From a bacterium (lineage in GTDB: Bacteria; Latescibacterota; Latescibacteria; Latescibacterales; Latescibacteraceae), in assembly GCA_021372535.1 (NCBI GenBank), contig JAJFUH010000101.1:1-11868 (forward strand): a stretch of 11,868 nucleotides of DNA. Reading direction: 5' to 3'. Under the pieces are notes generated by a model that searched no databases, was not told the origin of the DNA, and worked only from the letters and a program-made list of their open reading frames with translations. Of this stretch, positions 1 to 7,205 are shown piece by piece. The first letter of the stretch is position 1. Each line of letters opens with the position of its first letter. The position numbers were made by a program, and so were the translations under genes.

Positions 1-210
1 GCCACAAGAGAGGGGAAGCGCCCGCTAACATCTATTTTATCAAGGTGTTATGCGCGGGGTGAGTTTCCATGGTTAAGAGTGGCAACTATCATATTCTACT
101 GCAAATAAAAGGTACTCAGTAGTTTAACCGGACAGTTCTGACCGTAGATAGTAATCAATCTATCTTTATAAACCGGCAACCCTTTTTAAATTACTGGGAA
201 AACCGTGCAC

Positions 211-264
211 TACAAGATATTGTATTTTTTCCATGAAATACATAAAAACATACAAAATCTTGTA
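211..264. promoter_or_regulatory. Paired operator-like palindromes TACAA-N4-TTGTA
   Basis: Two 14-bp sites, TACAAGATATTGTA (211-224) and TACAAAATCTTGTA (251-264), each have perfect 5-bp inverted half-sites around a 4-bp centre. They lie exactly 40 bp apart start to start, close to four helical turns. The two sites are also near inverted copies of each other (13 of 14), so the RNA could form a hairpin as an alternative reading. The format suits a dimeric helix-turn-helix repressor or activator bound at two sites on one DNA face. I do not recognise the regulator. They lie just downstream of the leftward promoter candidate at 294-322. Confidence 0.45.
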
Positions 265-293
265 TATCTCAAAAATCCATGCAACAAAGAATA

Positions 294-322
294 TTAATAA
301 GTACAGATTTATATAAAGTCAA
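294..322 (-). promoter_or_regulatory. Candidate leftward sigma-70-type promoter
   Basis: On the minus strand TTGACT (317-322, five of six to the -35 consensus) is followed after 17 bp by TATTAA (294-299, four of six to the -10). Transcription would start near 287 and run through the two palindromes towards a gene outside the window. The region is AT-rich, so a chance match is possible. The spacing and the adjacent operator-like sites raise the likelihood. Confidence 0.35.
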
Positions 323-377
323 GTCTTTTTCTCAATTCACACGGGAATACGCCGCTTAAATTCAATACAGAATCATC

Positions 378-1598
378 TTACACCAGATTCCCCCCGGCAT
401 CGAACCTCATCTCCTCCGGTTTGCCGATAACCTCGAGATCGTCACGTACCCTGATCCCTTCGAGGAGATTCCCGGAGATGTGCAGTTCCTCGAGTTCGAG
501 CGTGTTTTTGATGCGGATGATCCGTGCCTGTCCCGGTTCGTGCTTTTCGAGCGCCGTCCGGATGCACTCGAAATCGTTTTCGAGGGTGATGGGTATGCGG
601 ACAATCGCCCATGTCCCCGATGTGATGCCGTTGGTGTAGGTCGGTCCGTAGTCGATCTTGTCGACGAGACGGCGGGTGGTCAGGTCGGCGAATCCGATAC
701 CCATGGCGTTCCCGTGACTCTCCGGAGTCAGGTCGCGGACGATGAGCGTACTGTAGTCGGGAACCCGCTCGCCCCCGAACCGTCTCCAGAACCCGATGAT
801 ATTCGTGTCCATTCCCGTGCCGGATATGTTCTTACCCATCTCGTCCACGATGAGGATGTCGAATTCCCGAAAAGGCACACGGGGAACAATGGCGCGGCAC
901 CGTTCGAGGAGCTCGTGATCGGCCTTCTCGAAGTCTTCGGCGCCGACGACCATGAAATCGAGCGTCTCATCGAAAGCGTTTTCGAGTATGCCGACCCCGA
1001 ACAGAATAGGCGCTTTCACGCGGGCGACCCGGAAACTCTCGACAACCTCTTCGCCGAGCCCGCAGCGGTGAAGGGTAGACGCTCCCTCGCGTTTTCCGAG
1101 CCCCACAGCGACAATTTTGCAGAGCCCGCTCTCCACTCGGCCATGGAAGGCGGTATGGATTTTGATGCGGTTGATCACCACGATACCATCAGAGCCGAGC
1201 GCATTCCTGTCCATGAACACCGGCGCGCCGGAGGGTGTCGCCCCGATTGTCTCCGTCTCGATCGAGGAAATGACCGGGACGTTCATCGTCGCTTCCGAGA
1301 TTCCGAAACTTTCGAGCACTGCCAGCTGGCCTTCCGCCGTTCCGCCGCCGTGGGAGCCCATCGCGGGGACGATAAAGGGCTGCGCGCCGGCCTGTTTCAG
1401 CTCATCGACCACTGTCCGCACGAGTCCGGCGATTCCGTGGATACCCCGGCTGCCCGTTGCAACGGCGATTCGCATTCCCGGCTTGACACGGTCGAGCAGA
1501 CCCGATGTACGGAGCCGCGCCGCTAGCTCCCCTGCGGGATTTTCGATGCGGTCACGGTTGAATATCTGGCGGATTTTTATCAAACGGGGAATAATCAT
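378..1598 (-). CDS. LarA-like (DUF2088) nickel-pincer racemase homologue
   Basis: This 406-residue cytoplasmic protein belongs to the LarA superfamily, whose founder is the nickel-pincer-nucleotide lactate racemase; relatives racemise or epimerise other 2-hydroxyacids. Seen in the sequence: an N-terminal AVATGSRGI segment (45-53), the AMGSHGGGT motif (79-87) with His83 at the place of a LarA active-site histidine, and IKIHTAFHG (145-153) with His148 and His152. LCKIVAVGLGK (159-169) contains Lys161, which would be the cofactor-linked lysine, and LHR holds His177. The Lys161 to His177 spacing of 16 matches Lys184 to His200 of LarA as I remember it. The MIIPRLI start is usual for this subfamily, though no clear ribosome binding site precedes it. 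It is the last gene of the operon, 84 bp after sucD. The substrate is unknown. The Ni-pincer genes larB, larC and larE are not in the window. Confidence 0.75.
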   Translation of the reverse strand: MIIPRLIKIRQIFNRDRIENPAGELAARLRTSGLLDRVKPGMRIAVATGSRGIHGIAGLVRTVVDELKQAGAQPFIVPAMGSHGGGTAEGQLAVLESFGISEATMNVPVISSIETETIGATPSGAPVFMDRNALGSDGIVVINRIKIHTAFHGRVESGLCKIVAVGLGKREGASTLHRCGLGEEVVESFRVARVKAPILFGVGILENAFDETLDFMVVGAEDFEKADHELLERCRAIVPRVPFREFDILIVDEMGKNISGTGMDTNIIGFWRRFGGERVPDYSTLIVRDLTPESHGNAMGIGFADLTTRRLVDKIDYGPTYTNGITSGTWAIVRIPITLENDFECIRTALEKHEPGQARIIRIKNTLELEELHISGNLLEGIRVRDDLEVIGKPEEMRFDAGGNLV

Positions 1599-1682
1599 AG
1601 GAAGTCGGAATGAAAATGGTGAATTTTTATACGGATATAAGAGCGCAGACAGTTCCCCCGGATACCGGCCTTTGAATACCGG

Positions 1683-2555
1683 TCATCCAAGATGGTGTTT
1701 TATCGCCCATGATACCACTTCGTATGGTGTAACGAGAATTTCCGCGCCTGCCGCAGAGAGCGCTTCGCATTTGCTTTCGACCGTGCCCGTCGAGCCGCGG
1801 ATGATCGCTCCCGCATGGCCCATGCGCTTTCCCTGGGGAGCGTGACGGCCCGCTATGTAGGCGGCAACAGGTTTTGTCATGGACTCACCGATGAATTCGG
1901 CGGCTTTTTCCTCCTGCACGCCGCCGACTTCGCCGACTATCACCACGCCGCTTGTGCCGGGATCGTTTTCGAACAGTTCGAGAAGGTCGGGCATGTTGGT
2001 GAGCACGACCGGGTCAGCGCCCATCCCGACCACCGTGCTCTGGCCGATGCCGCTGTCGGCGAGAATTCCGGCGACCTCATAGGCAAGCGTGCCGCTCCTC
2101 GAAATGATACCGACACGTCCCTCCCTGAAAAGAGAGCCCGGCATGATGCCCATCTTTGCCTTGCCCGGTGTCATGATACCCGGCGTAGTGGGACCGAGCG
2201 CAAAAACGCCCTTCTCACGGGCATAAGCGCGCATCTGCATGACATCGTGGACGGGGATATGCTCCGGTACGACGACGATGAGGCCGACTCCCGCATCAAC
2301 AGTCTCGTAAAAGGCGTCGATGACAAAGGACGCCGGAACGAAAAACACCGATGCCCCGGCTCCGGTCTCGCTGACCGCCGATTCGACACTGTCGAAGACC
2401 GGCACGCCCTCGACACTCATTCCGCCCTTGCCCGGTGTGACCCCTCCGACGACGGTGGTGCCGTACTCGATCATCCAGCGGGTCTGAATGCTTCCGATTT
2501 TACCGGTGATACCCTGGACGATGACACGGGTCGATTTATCGAGAAGAATACTCAT
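1683..2555 (-). CDS. sucD: Succinyl-CoA synthetase (succinate-CoA ligase) alpha subunit
   Basis: Alpha subunit of the ADP- or GDP-forming succinate-CoA ligase. It binds CoA and carries the phosphohistidine that relays phosphate between succinyl phosphate and the nucleotide on the beta subunit. The 290 residues match the usual length. The Rossmann CoA-binding part begins VIVQGITGKIG (11-21) with VGGVTPGKGG (36-45). SRSGTLAYE (152-160) precedes the second half, GEVGG has Glu209, and GKRMGHAGAII (242-252) carries the active histidine His247. Odd point: the usual GPNCPG loop reads GPTTPG (121-126), so the normally conserved Asn and Cys are both Thr. The beta subunit gene sucC is not adjacent, because a chaperone gene intervenes. 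The ATG start has only a weak ribosome binding site. The pairing with Kor argues for succinyl-CoA, but a related acyl-CoA ligase cannot be excluded. Confidence 0.9.
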   Translation of the reverse strand: MSILLDKSTRVIVQGITGKIGSIQTRWMIEYGTTVVGGVTPGKGGMSVEGVPVFDSVESAVSETGAGASVFFVPASFVIDAFYETVDAGVGLIVVVPEHIPVHDVMQMRAYAREKGVFALGPTTPGIMTPGKAKMGIMPGSLFREGRVGIISRSGTLAYEVAGILADSGIGQSTVVGMGADPVVLTNMPDLLELFENDPGTSGVVIVGEVGGVQEEKAAEFIGESMTKPVAAYIAGRHAPQGKRMGHAGAIIRGSTGTVESKCEALSAAGAEILVTPYEVVSWAIKHHLG

Positions 2556-2589
2556 GGCTGCTGTCTGTCTCGTCCGCTTTTATGATGAC

Positions 2590-2733
2590 TCACCATAGCT
2601 GGTACCAGGTTGCTTTCATACGTTGAAGAAAACTCATACTATTGACTCCTTTTAATTCCCCCCTGTTAGGGGGGATACGGCAAAGCCGAGAGGGGTCATT
2701 CTTTAATTTATTATGGTTCACCAACGTTGACAT
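2590..2733 (-). CDS. Doubtful small ORF between ompH and sucD, partly repeat-derived
   Basis: Directly after the ompH-type stop codon an ATG (2731-2733) opens a frame of 47 codons ending at TGA (2590-2592). Its middle is the translated repeat element at 2658-2695. Inside it, in frame, a second ATG (2635-2637) lies 8 nt after a textbook AGGAG (2646-2650) and would give the 15-residue peptide MSFLQRMKATWYQLW. It is not in frame with sucD, whose own ribosome binding site is weak and starts 34 nt after this stop. It could be a leader peptide coupling translation into sucD, or it could be accidental. I recognise no homologue. Confidence 0.2.
   Translation of the reverse strand: MSTLVNHNKLKNDPSRLCRIPPNRGELKGVNSMSFLQRMKATWYQLW
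2646..2697 (-). repeat. GC-rich interspersed repeat, copy A, inside the operon
   Basis: Two adjacent stem-loops make up this element: a 7-bp stem (plus strand CCCCCCT at 2658-2664 with AGGGGGG at 2668-2674, 3-nt loop) and CGGC-AAA-GCCG (2678-2688). The same layout recurs twice downstream of corA (copies B and C). In the operon transcript it would place a strong hairpin between ompH and sucD, where it could affect RNA stability or ribosome access. No T-run follows, so an intrinsic terminator is unlikely. Confidence 0.6.
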
Positions 2734-3294
2734 TTACTTTTTTACCGCTGCGGGCGGCTGTAATTTCGCGAGCGCGGCGATAACCTTGTCGGAAATATCA
2801 TACTTCGGGTCGGCGTCGATGAGCACTTCGCTTTCCGCCTCGAATATGAACGCTATTCCTTCGTCGGTCCTGATTTTCTTGATGACATTGTCCACCGTAT
2901 CAAAAACCGGTTTGACAAGCTCGTTGTACCGGGTGACGAGAATCCCCGTGTCCCTGTTGTGAAGCTTATCGTACTCGTCCTGAAGAGTGGCGTTCTCACG
3001 TTCGAGCTCATCCCGTCTCTGGGCAATCTTCTGCTCGTCCATAAAGGCCGCCTGTTTCTGGGAATCGGCAACCTTCTGCTGAAACAACTCGCCCTTTTTC
3101 TGGAGCTTTTCTGTCTCTGCCGTTTCAAAATCGCGGAACGTTTTCATGGCCACGCGGTAAGGTTCATAATTGCTCATGATATACCCGGTGCGGACAAACG
3201 CTATCTTGAGCTGTTCCTGAGCGTAAACCGAACCCGAAACGATAACCGCAAGCGCCAGAGCCGTGATAATACATGGTAGAATTCTGCGAATCAT
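2734..3294 (-). CDS. OmpH/Skp-family periplasmic chaperone
   Basis: Predicted 186-residue exported protein. Residues 1-25 form a signal peptide: Arg3 and Arg4, a hydrophobic core and a VYA cleavage site before QEQ. The mature part starts LKIAFVRTGYIM, the typical first strand of Skp/OmpH proteins. A charged, Gln/Glu/Lys-rich coiled coil follows at about residues 48-115, the tentacle helices that hold unfolded outer-membrane proteins. The end, DADPKYDISDKVIAAL, is also typical of the family. The ATG at 3292-3294 has an AAGGA 10 nt upstream and puts the signal peptide at the N-terminus; a longer frame from a TTG at 3337-3339 has no such support. The position is odd, between sucC (94 bp upstream) and sucD in an energy-metabolism operon rather than next to bamA or lpxD. 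It implies a diderm envelope. Confidence 0.82.
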   Translation of the reverse strand: MIRRILPCIITALALAVIVSGSVYAQEQLKIAFVRTGYIMSNYEPYRVAMKTFRDFETAETEKLQKKGELFQQKVADSQKQAAFMDEQKIAQRRDELERENATLQDEYDKLHNRDTGILVTRYNELVKPVFDTVDNVIKKIRTDEGIAFIFEAESEVLIDADPKYDISDKVIAALAKLQPPAAVKK

Positions 3295-3388
3295 GGGTCT
3301 GTTTTCCTTCTGTTGAAATGTGATTGAACTGCAGATCAATACGGCTGATTATTCATTTCGTATCACGTTTGCCGCACAGGGGATGAAT

Positions 3389-4525
3389 TTACCCGCTGAC
3401 AAGCTCAAACAGGCGTTCCGCCGCTATTTCCGTGGGAACTTCGGTCACCACATGAACGCCTCCGGCCCTGAGAATCTCCCATGTCTCTTCCTGATGGTTT
3501 CCGAGAGCCTTGGCCACGACGGGAATGGTTACTCCGTGCTCCTTCATGTAGCGCACTATGCCGCGCGCCCCTTCGTGAATCGGATTGATGCCGCCGTAAA
3601 TATTAATGAATATCGCCCGAATACCCTGCTTCATCATGACCAGCTCCATGCTCCGGTAGAGAAGGTCCTCGGTGATTCCGCCCCCGGTTTCGAGGAAGTT
3701 GGCCGGACGGAGCCTCTGGCCTATAATATCCATTGTCGCCATGCCGAGTCCCGCTCCCGATGCGATAATTCCGATGTCGCCGTCCAGATCGACATAGGTC
3801 ACGCCGATCTCTTTCCCCTGACGTTCGAGGGGATTCTCGATCCGTCCGGGATCGCGGGAAACACGGTTTCCAACACGGAACAGAGCGGAACCGTCTATCT
3901 CGAGCACCGCATCGACCGCCATAAGACTGCCGTCCGAAAGCACCGCAAGCGGATTGATTTCGGCGATGAGGGCATCGAGCGTCTTGAATCCGCGATACAG
4001 ACGGATCATGACATCGGTGAACGGCATGTGGAGCTTCTTCGGAAGCCCGATGTCCCGGAGAAGCTTACGACCCTGATACGGGAAAAATCCTTTCCGCTCG
4101 TCGATATGGTACGAAGCGATTTTTTCCGGGTGACTGCGGGCAGTCTCCTCGATGCTCACCCCGCCTTCCGTGCTTACCACGATCACCGGTTTCCCGGCAT
4201 ATCCGTCCACGGTGATTCCGATGTACAGCTCGCTGACAATATCGACTTTACGGGACACGAGCAGTTTGCGGACAGGGAGTCCCTTTATATCGGTTTTAAA
4301 AAGTTCGCGGGCTGTTTCGATGGTCTCGACAGGACCGGCTGCCGTCTTCACACCGCCCGCAAGACCGCGTCCTCCGACAAGCACCTGCGCCTTGAGGATG
4401 ACAGGGAATCCGATTTCCTCGGCTATGCGCAGCGTCTCTTCAGGCGTTTCCGCTACACCGCGCAAGGGGGCCGGTATGCCGAAACTTTCAAATATATCCG
4501 CTGCTTCATGTTCATGAAGTCTCAT
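3389..4525 (-). CDS. sucC: Succinyl-CoA synthetase (succinate-CoA ligase) beta subunit
   Basis: The beta subunit holds the ATP-grasp nucleotide site and the succinate-binding domain. The 378 residues are near the usual 385-390. Seen: MRLHEHEAADIF at the start (E. coli MNLHEYQAK), Lys45 in VILKAQV, GGRGLAGGV (51-59), STEGGVSIEE (118-127), PYQGR (149-153), AEINPL with Asn191 for Mg2+, Asp205, SGAGLGMATMD (256-266) and NFLETGGG (276-283). INIYGGI (308-314) sits in the C-terminal domain. Compared with E. coli, the GRGK lysine is Leu55 and INPL is followed by a more divergent stretch, so substrate or nucleotide preference may differ. The gene begins 46 bp after korC and its partner sucD lies beyond the chaperone gene. 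The region before the ATG holds the palindrome GGGTAACCC rather than a clear purine-rich site. Confidence 0.9.
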   Translation of the reverse strand: MRLHEHEAADIFESFGIPAPLRGVAETPEETLRIAEEIGFPVILKAQVLVGGRGLAGGVKTAAGPVETIETARELFKTDIKGLPVRKLLVSRKVDIVSELYIGITVDGYAGKPVIVVSTEGGVSIEETARSHPEKIASYHIDERKGFFPYQGRKLLRDIGLPKKLHMPFTDVMIRLYRGFKTLDALIAEINPLAVLSDGSLMAVDAVLEIDGSALFRVGNRVSRDPGRIENPLERQGKEIGVTYVDLDGDIGIIASGAGLGMATMDIIGQRLRPANFLETGGGITEDLLYRSMELVMMKQGIRAIFINIYGGINPIHEGARGIVRYMKEHGVTIPVVAKALGNHQEETWEILRAGGVHVVTEVPTEIAAERLFELVSG

Positions 4526-4571
4526 GGGTTACCCGATTGAAAAGTCTTCGAAAAAGCTCCCTGTAAAACGA

Positions 4572-5117
4572 TCATACCTGCTGTTCCCGGGCGCGCTCGA
4601 CACCCTTGCGGAAAGCGGCTATATTCAATTCCTCGCTGCCTTTCGGCACATGTACCCGTATGACCTTTTCAAGCGCGTCCGTGCTCACTGTCCCGGTAAG
4701 GCCCGCAAAGAATCCGAGCATGACCATGTTCGCCACGATAACCTTCCCCAGCTCTTTCGTCGCGATACTGGTCGCCGGGACACGGTACACGTTGAATCCG
4801 CCGTTTTCCGGGGGGATCACGAGGTCTTCGTCGAGTATGAGCGTTGCGCCGGGTTTCAGCTCGTCACGGTATTTTTCGAGCGCTTCGGTAGTGAAAGCGA
4901 CCATGATATCCGGCGCGGTGACCTGCGGATAGAGGATCGTCTCGTCGCTGATGATCACATCGGATCGTGTCGCCCCCCCACGGGCCGCGGCTCCGTAGCT
5001 TTGGGACTGAATGGCATGCCTGCCGTCGTGGAGAACAGCCGCGGTGCCGAGAAGCACCCCGGCGAGAATAACTCCCTGGCCGCCGAACCCTGCAAACCGT
5101 ATCTCAGTCCTCGCCAT
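4572..5117 (-). CDS. korC: 2-oxoglutarate:ferredoxin oxidoreductase gamma subunit
   Basis: The gamma subunit (181 residues) of the four-subunit 2-oxoacid:ferredoxin oxidoreductase family is needed for CoA-dependent oxidation in the complex. Motifs: IRFAGFGGQGVILAG near the N-terminus (6-20) and QSYGAAARGGATRSDV, the conserved YGxxxRGG segment. I chose the ATG at 5115-5117 because AAAGGAG lies 5 nt upstream and the protein then starts MARTEIRFAGFGGQG as in relatives. The frame is open further upstream (to 5228) but that part is only korB read in another frame. The start overlaps the end of korB by 14 bp, which indicates translational coupling and 1:1 synthesis. sucC follows after 46 bp. Confidence 0.9.
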   Translation of the reverse strand: MARTEIRFAGFGGQGVILAGVLLGTAAVLHDGRHAIQSQSYGAAARGGATRSDVIISDETILYPQVTAPDIMVAFTTEALEKYRDELKPGATLILDEDLVIPPENGGFNVYRVPATSIATKELGKVIVANMVMLGFFAGLTGTVSTDALEKVIRVHVPKGSEELNIAAFRKGVERAREQQV

Positions 5118-5946
5118 CGCCGCTCCTTTCACGAAGCTGTTCCCTGATCCGGGAGAATCCCTCGTTGAGCACGGGTTTGTTAATCTCCACAAATTCGCCG
5201 ACAACGAGTTTTCCGGCCCGTTCCTCATCGGTCATATCGGCCGCTTTTTTCGCGGTTACCGAATTATTTTTGAAATTGTCGAACATCTGACGGGTATTCC
5301 CCATGCCGGATTTTCTGCCGAACTGCACGGGACATTGGCTGATGATCTCGATGAGCGAAAATCCCTTGTGATTGAGCGCCTTTCTCACCGTGCGGGTAAT
5401 CTGGAGCGTATGGAACACCGTCCACCGGGCCACGAATGTTGCGCCCGCCGCCGCGGCGAGTCCGCTGATATCGAAACTGTTCTCAACGTTGCCGTACGGG
5501 CTTGTCATGGTCTTGAGACCGAGCGGTGTCGTCGGTGCGACCTGCCCGCCGGTCATGCCGTAGATGTAATTGTTCACGCAGATGACTGTCATGTCGATAT
5601 TACGGCGTGCCGCGTGGATAAAGTGGTTGCCTCCTATCGCGAGCAGATCGCCGTCGCCGGAAACCACCATGACACGGCGGTCGGGCGCGGCAAGCTTGAC
5701 TCCGGTTGCGAATGCGATGGGGCGGCCGTGTGTCGTATGGAGCGTATCGCCGTGAAAGAACGGGCTCGGAATCCATGCGGCGCACCCGATTCCCGATACG
5801 AACACGAAATCGTCCATATCGAGGCCTTCCTCGTCGATGGCCCGGAGGATGGCCTGGGCGAGAATCCCGTTACCGCACCCGGGACAGTTGGTCGTTTTGG
5901 CTGCCGATGGGCGTATGTATTTATCAAGCGGATGCGTGATCGTCAT
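5104..5946 (-). CDS. korB: 2-oxoglutarate:ferredoxin oxidoreductase beta subunit (TPP-binding)
   Basis: Catalytic TPP- and [4Fe-4S]-binding subunit, 280 residues. Seen: TNCPGCGNG (19-27) with Cys21 and Cys24, Cys55 in SGIGCAAW, and Cys205 in ISQCPVQFG. The spacing reproduces the four cluster ligands known in OFOR beta subunits (C12, C15, C46, C197 in the Sulfolobus enzyme, as I recall). HGRPIAFATG (74-82) and SGDGDLLAIGGNH (96-108) followed by NN at 125-126 form the TPP/Mg2+ signature, and MTGGQVAPTTPLG (131-143) contacts the cofactor side. The ATG at 5944-5946 is preceded by GGGAG with 8 nt spacing. It lies 83 bp after korA and overlaps korC. It works as the core of the Kor complex, decarboxylating 2-oxoglutarate and passing electrons to the ferredoxin subunit. 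The 2-oxoglutarate assignment rests on the operon and family style, not on a diagnostic residue. Confidence 0.92.
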   Translation of the reverse strand: MTITHPLDKYIRPSAAKTTNCPGCGNGILAQAILRAIDEEGLDMDDFVFVSGIGCAAWIPSPFFHGDTLHTTHGRPIAFATGVKLAAPDRRVMVVSGDGDLLAIGGNHFIHAARRNIDMTVICVNNYIYGMTGGQVAPTTPLGLKTMTSPYGNVENSFDISGLAAAAGATFVARWTVFHTLQITRTVRKALNHKGFSLIEIISQCPVQFGRKSGMGNTRQMFDNFKNNSVTAKKAADMTDEERAGKLVVGEFVEINKPVLNEGFSRIREQLRERSGDGED

Positions 5947-6029
5947 TATGTATTCTCCCGTGGAACGGCGTCATGCAGAAGATATCGTCTCCCCGTCCGG
6001 CAACCGGAGGGCTTCTGTATGAACACCTC

Positions 6030-7205
6030 TCACCGAATCTCTTTCAGTTTCTTCAGTACACTCCCGATGTCATGCATGGTTCCGAGTATCTCAGGCTCGA
6101 TAAAATGGACGGGGCATGATGATTCGGCTTTCACATAGTGCAGGTACTGGCCGAGGTTGTTTTCCATCACGAGGATGGCTTTGACCCGGGCTGACATCTC
6201 CGCTATCTCCCTGTCGGGGAACGGCCAGAGGGTTATGGGCCTGAACACGCCGACCCTCATTCCTTCGGCGCGGGCGGCTTCCGCTGCGGCGCATGCGGCA
6301 CGGTACACGCTCCCGTAGGCGAGAATCGCGATATCGGCATCCCCGGTGCGGTCGTCCACGCGGATGATGCTGTCGCGGTGCTTCGCAATCTTGGCGTCGA
6401 GCTTCCGTATAAAGTTATCGAGGGCGATTGCATCGGTGACATTCCGTTTCCCGGTCTCTGTATGGCAGGATGATGTCACATGGCTCTTGAAACCCCTGCC
6501 GAAAACCGGCATCGGCGCAACATCCTCCGAGAGAAATGCCTGATCTGTTTCGCTGTCGAATCCCGGCGCGGGGATTTTCCGTTTCTCTATCACGATATCC
6601 TCGGGCGCGGGGATGACCACCTCTTCGCGCATGTGGCCGATGAAGGCGTCCGACATAACGAAAACGGGCGTCCGGTACCGCTCGGCGAGATTGAAGGCAA
6701 GGATGGTATGGTCGAAAAGCTCCTGCGGCGATGAGGGTGCAACCGCGATGACCTGATATTCGCCGTGCGATCCCCGCCGAACCTGGACGGTATCGCCCTG
6801 GAGCTCGACCGAGGGAATGCCGGTCGTCGGCCCGCCGCGTTGAACATCGATGATGACGCAGGGAGTCTCGGTCCCGACAGCGAGCCCGATATGTTCCTGC
6901 ATGAGGCTGATTCCCGGGCCGCTTGTGGCGGTCATGGCCTTTTTGCCCATCCACGATGCTCCGATTACCGCGGCGAGCGAGCTGATCTCGTCCTCCATCT
7001 GTATGAAAACACCGTCATCGCCCCTCAACGCGGGGAGACGGGATGCAAGCTGTTCCGCTATCTCCGATGCCGGGGTTATGGGATACCCGGCCATGAAACT
7101 GCATCCGGCCGCCAGCGCTCCCTCGGCGCAGGCGATATTTCCCTGCATGAAATGGCGTCCGGTTCTCACTCGTTCGTTTTTCACCGCTCGCTCTCCGTTA
7201 CTCAT
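6030..7205 (-). CDS. korA: 2-oxoglutarate:ferredoxin oxidoreductase alpha subunit
   Basis: Alpha subunit (391 residues) that binds the 2-oxoacid and completes the TPP site with KorB. Motifs: HFMQGNIACAEGALAAGC (18-35), the substrate-binding GYPITPASE (40-48), QMEDEISSLAAVIGASW (69-85), TATSGPG (92-98), and DVQRGGPTTGIPS (120-132). A PFDB_PORII-like second domain follows, with RPITLWPFPD near residue 320 and a C-terminal GQYLHYV segment. The combination of QMEDEI with a separate ferredoxin subunit is typical of the KorDABC/VorBAC group; pyruvate and branched-chain relatives look similar. The ATG at 7203-7205 overlaps the stop of the small upstream ORF (ATGA) and has GGGGA 3-4 nt before it. Met20 is a possible later start, but homologues keep residues before the QGN motif. 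Confidence 0.92.
   Translation of the reverse strand: MSNGERAVKNERVRTGRHFMQGNIACAEGALAAGCSFMAGYPITPASEIAEQLASRLPALRGDDGVFIQMEDEISSLAAVIGASWMGKKAMTATSGPGISLMQEHIGLAVGTETPCVIIDVQRGGPTTGIPSVELQGDTVQVRRGSHGEYQVIAVAPSSPQELFDHTILAFNLAERYRTPVFVMSDAFIGHMREEVVIPAPEDIVIEKRKIPAPGFDSETDQAFLSEDVAPMPVFGRGFKSHVTSSCHTETGKRNVTDAIALDNFIRKLDAKIAKHRDSIIRVDDRTGDADIAILAYGSVYRAACAAAEAARAEGMRVGVFRPITLWPFPDREIAEMSARVKAILVMENNLGQYLHYVKAESSCPVHFIEPEILGTMHDIGSVLKKLKEIR

Larger units (their letters stand above)
1..377. other. Intergenic region left of the operon, regulatory-looking, no gene
   Basis: No open frame with a plausible start and ribosome binding site was found here on either strand. The stretch is AT-rich compared with the genes to its right. 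It follows the stop of the last operon gene (TAA at 378-380, minus strand). It holds a leftward promoter-like pair (294-322), two palindromes of the form TACAA-N4-TTGTA (211-224 and 251-264) and a short hairpin AGATAG/CTATCT (146-151 with 160-165). No GC-rich hairpin with a T-run that would terminate the operon is visible. Most likely this is the control region of a leftward gene beginning beyond the window edge. Confidence 0.6.

Noticed and set aside
480-1526. Long plus-strand open frame (348 codons) opposite the larA-like gene
   Set aside because: It is antisense to a gene with clear family motifs. Its composition is an Arg/Asp/His-rich shadow produced by GC-rich third positions, and it has no ribosome binding site.
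3295-3339. Longer start for the OmpH-type protein at TTG
   Set aside because: It would bury the signal peptide behind 15 hydrophilic residues, while the ATG at 3294 has an AAGGA upstream.
3320-4540. Plus-strand open frame of 406 codons opposite sucC
   Set aside because: SucC motifs are complete on the minus strand. The plus frame covers the same codons in mirror phase and resembles no protein I know.
5947-6029. Possible GTG-started short frame between korA and korB ending in TAATG at korB
   Set aside because: The AGAGG abuts the GTG with no spacing, the codons include several rare Arg and Cys codons unlike the neighbours, and the coupling would be one-sided.
5011-6138. Plus-strand open frame of 375 codons opposite korC and korB
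   Set aside because: It crosses the overlap of two well-supported genes and their promoterless junction, with shadow-type composition.
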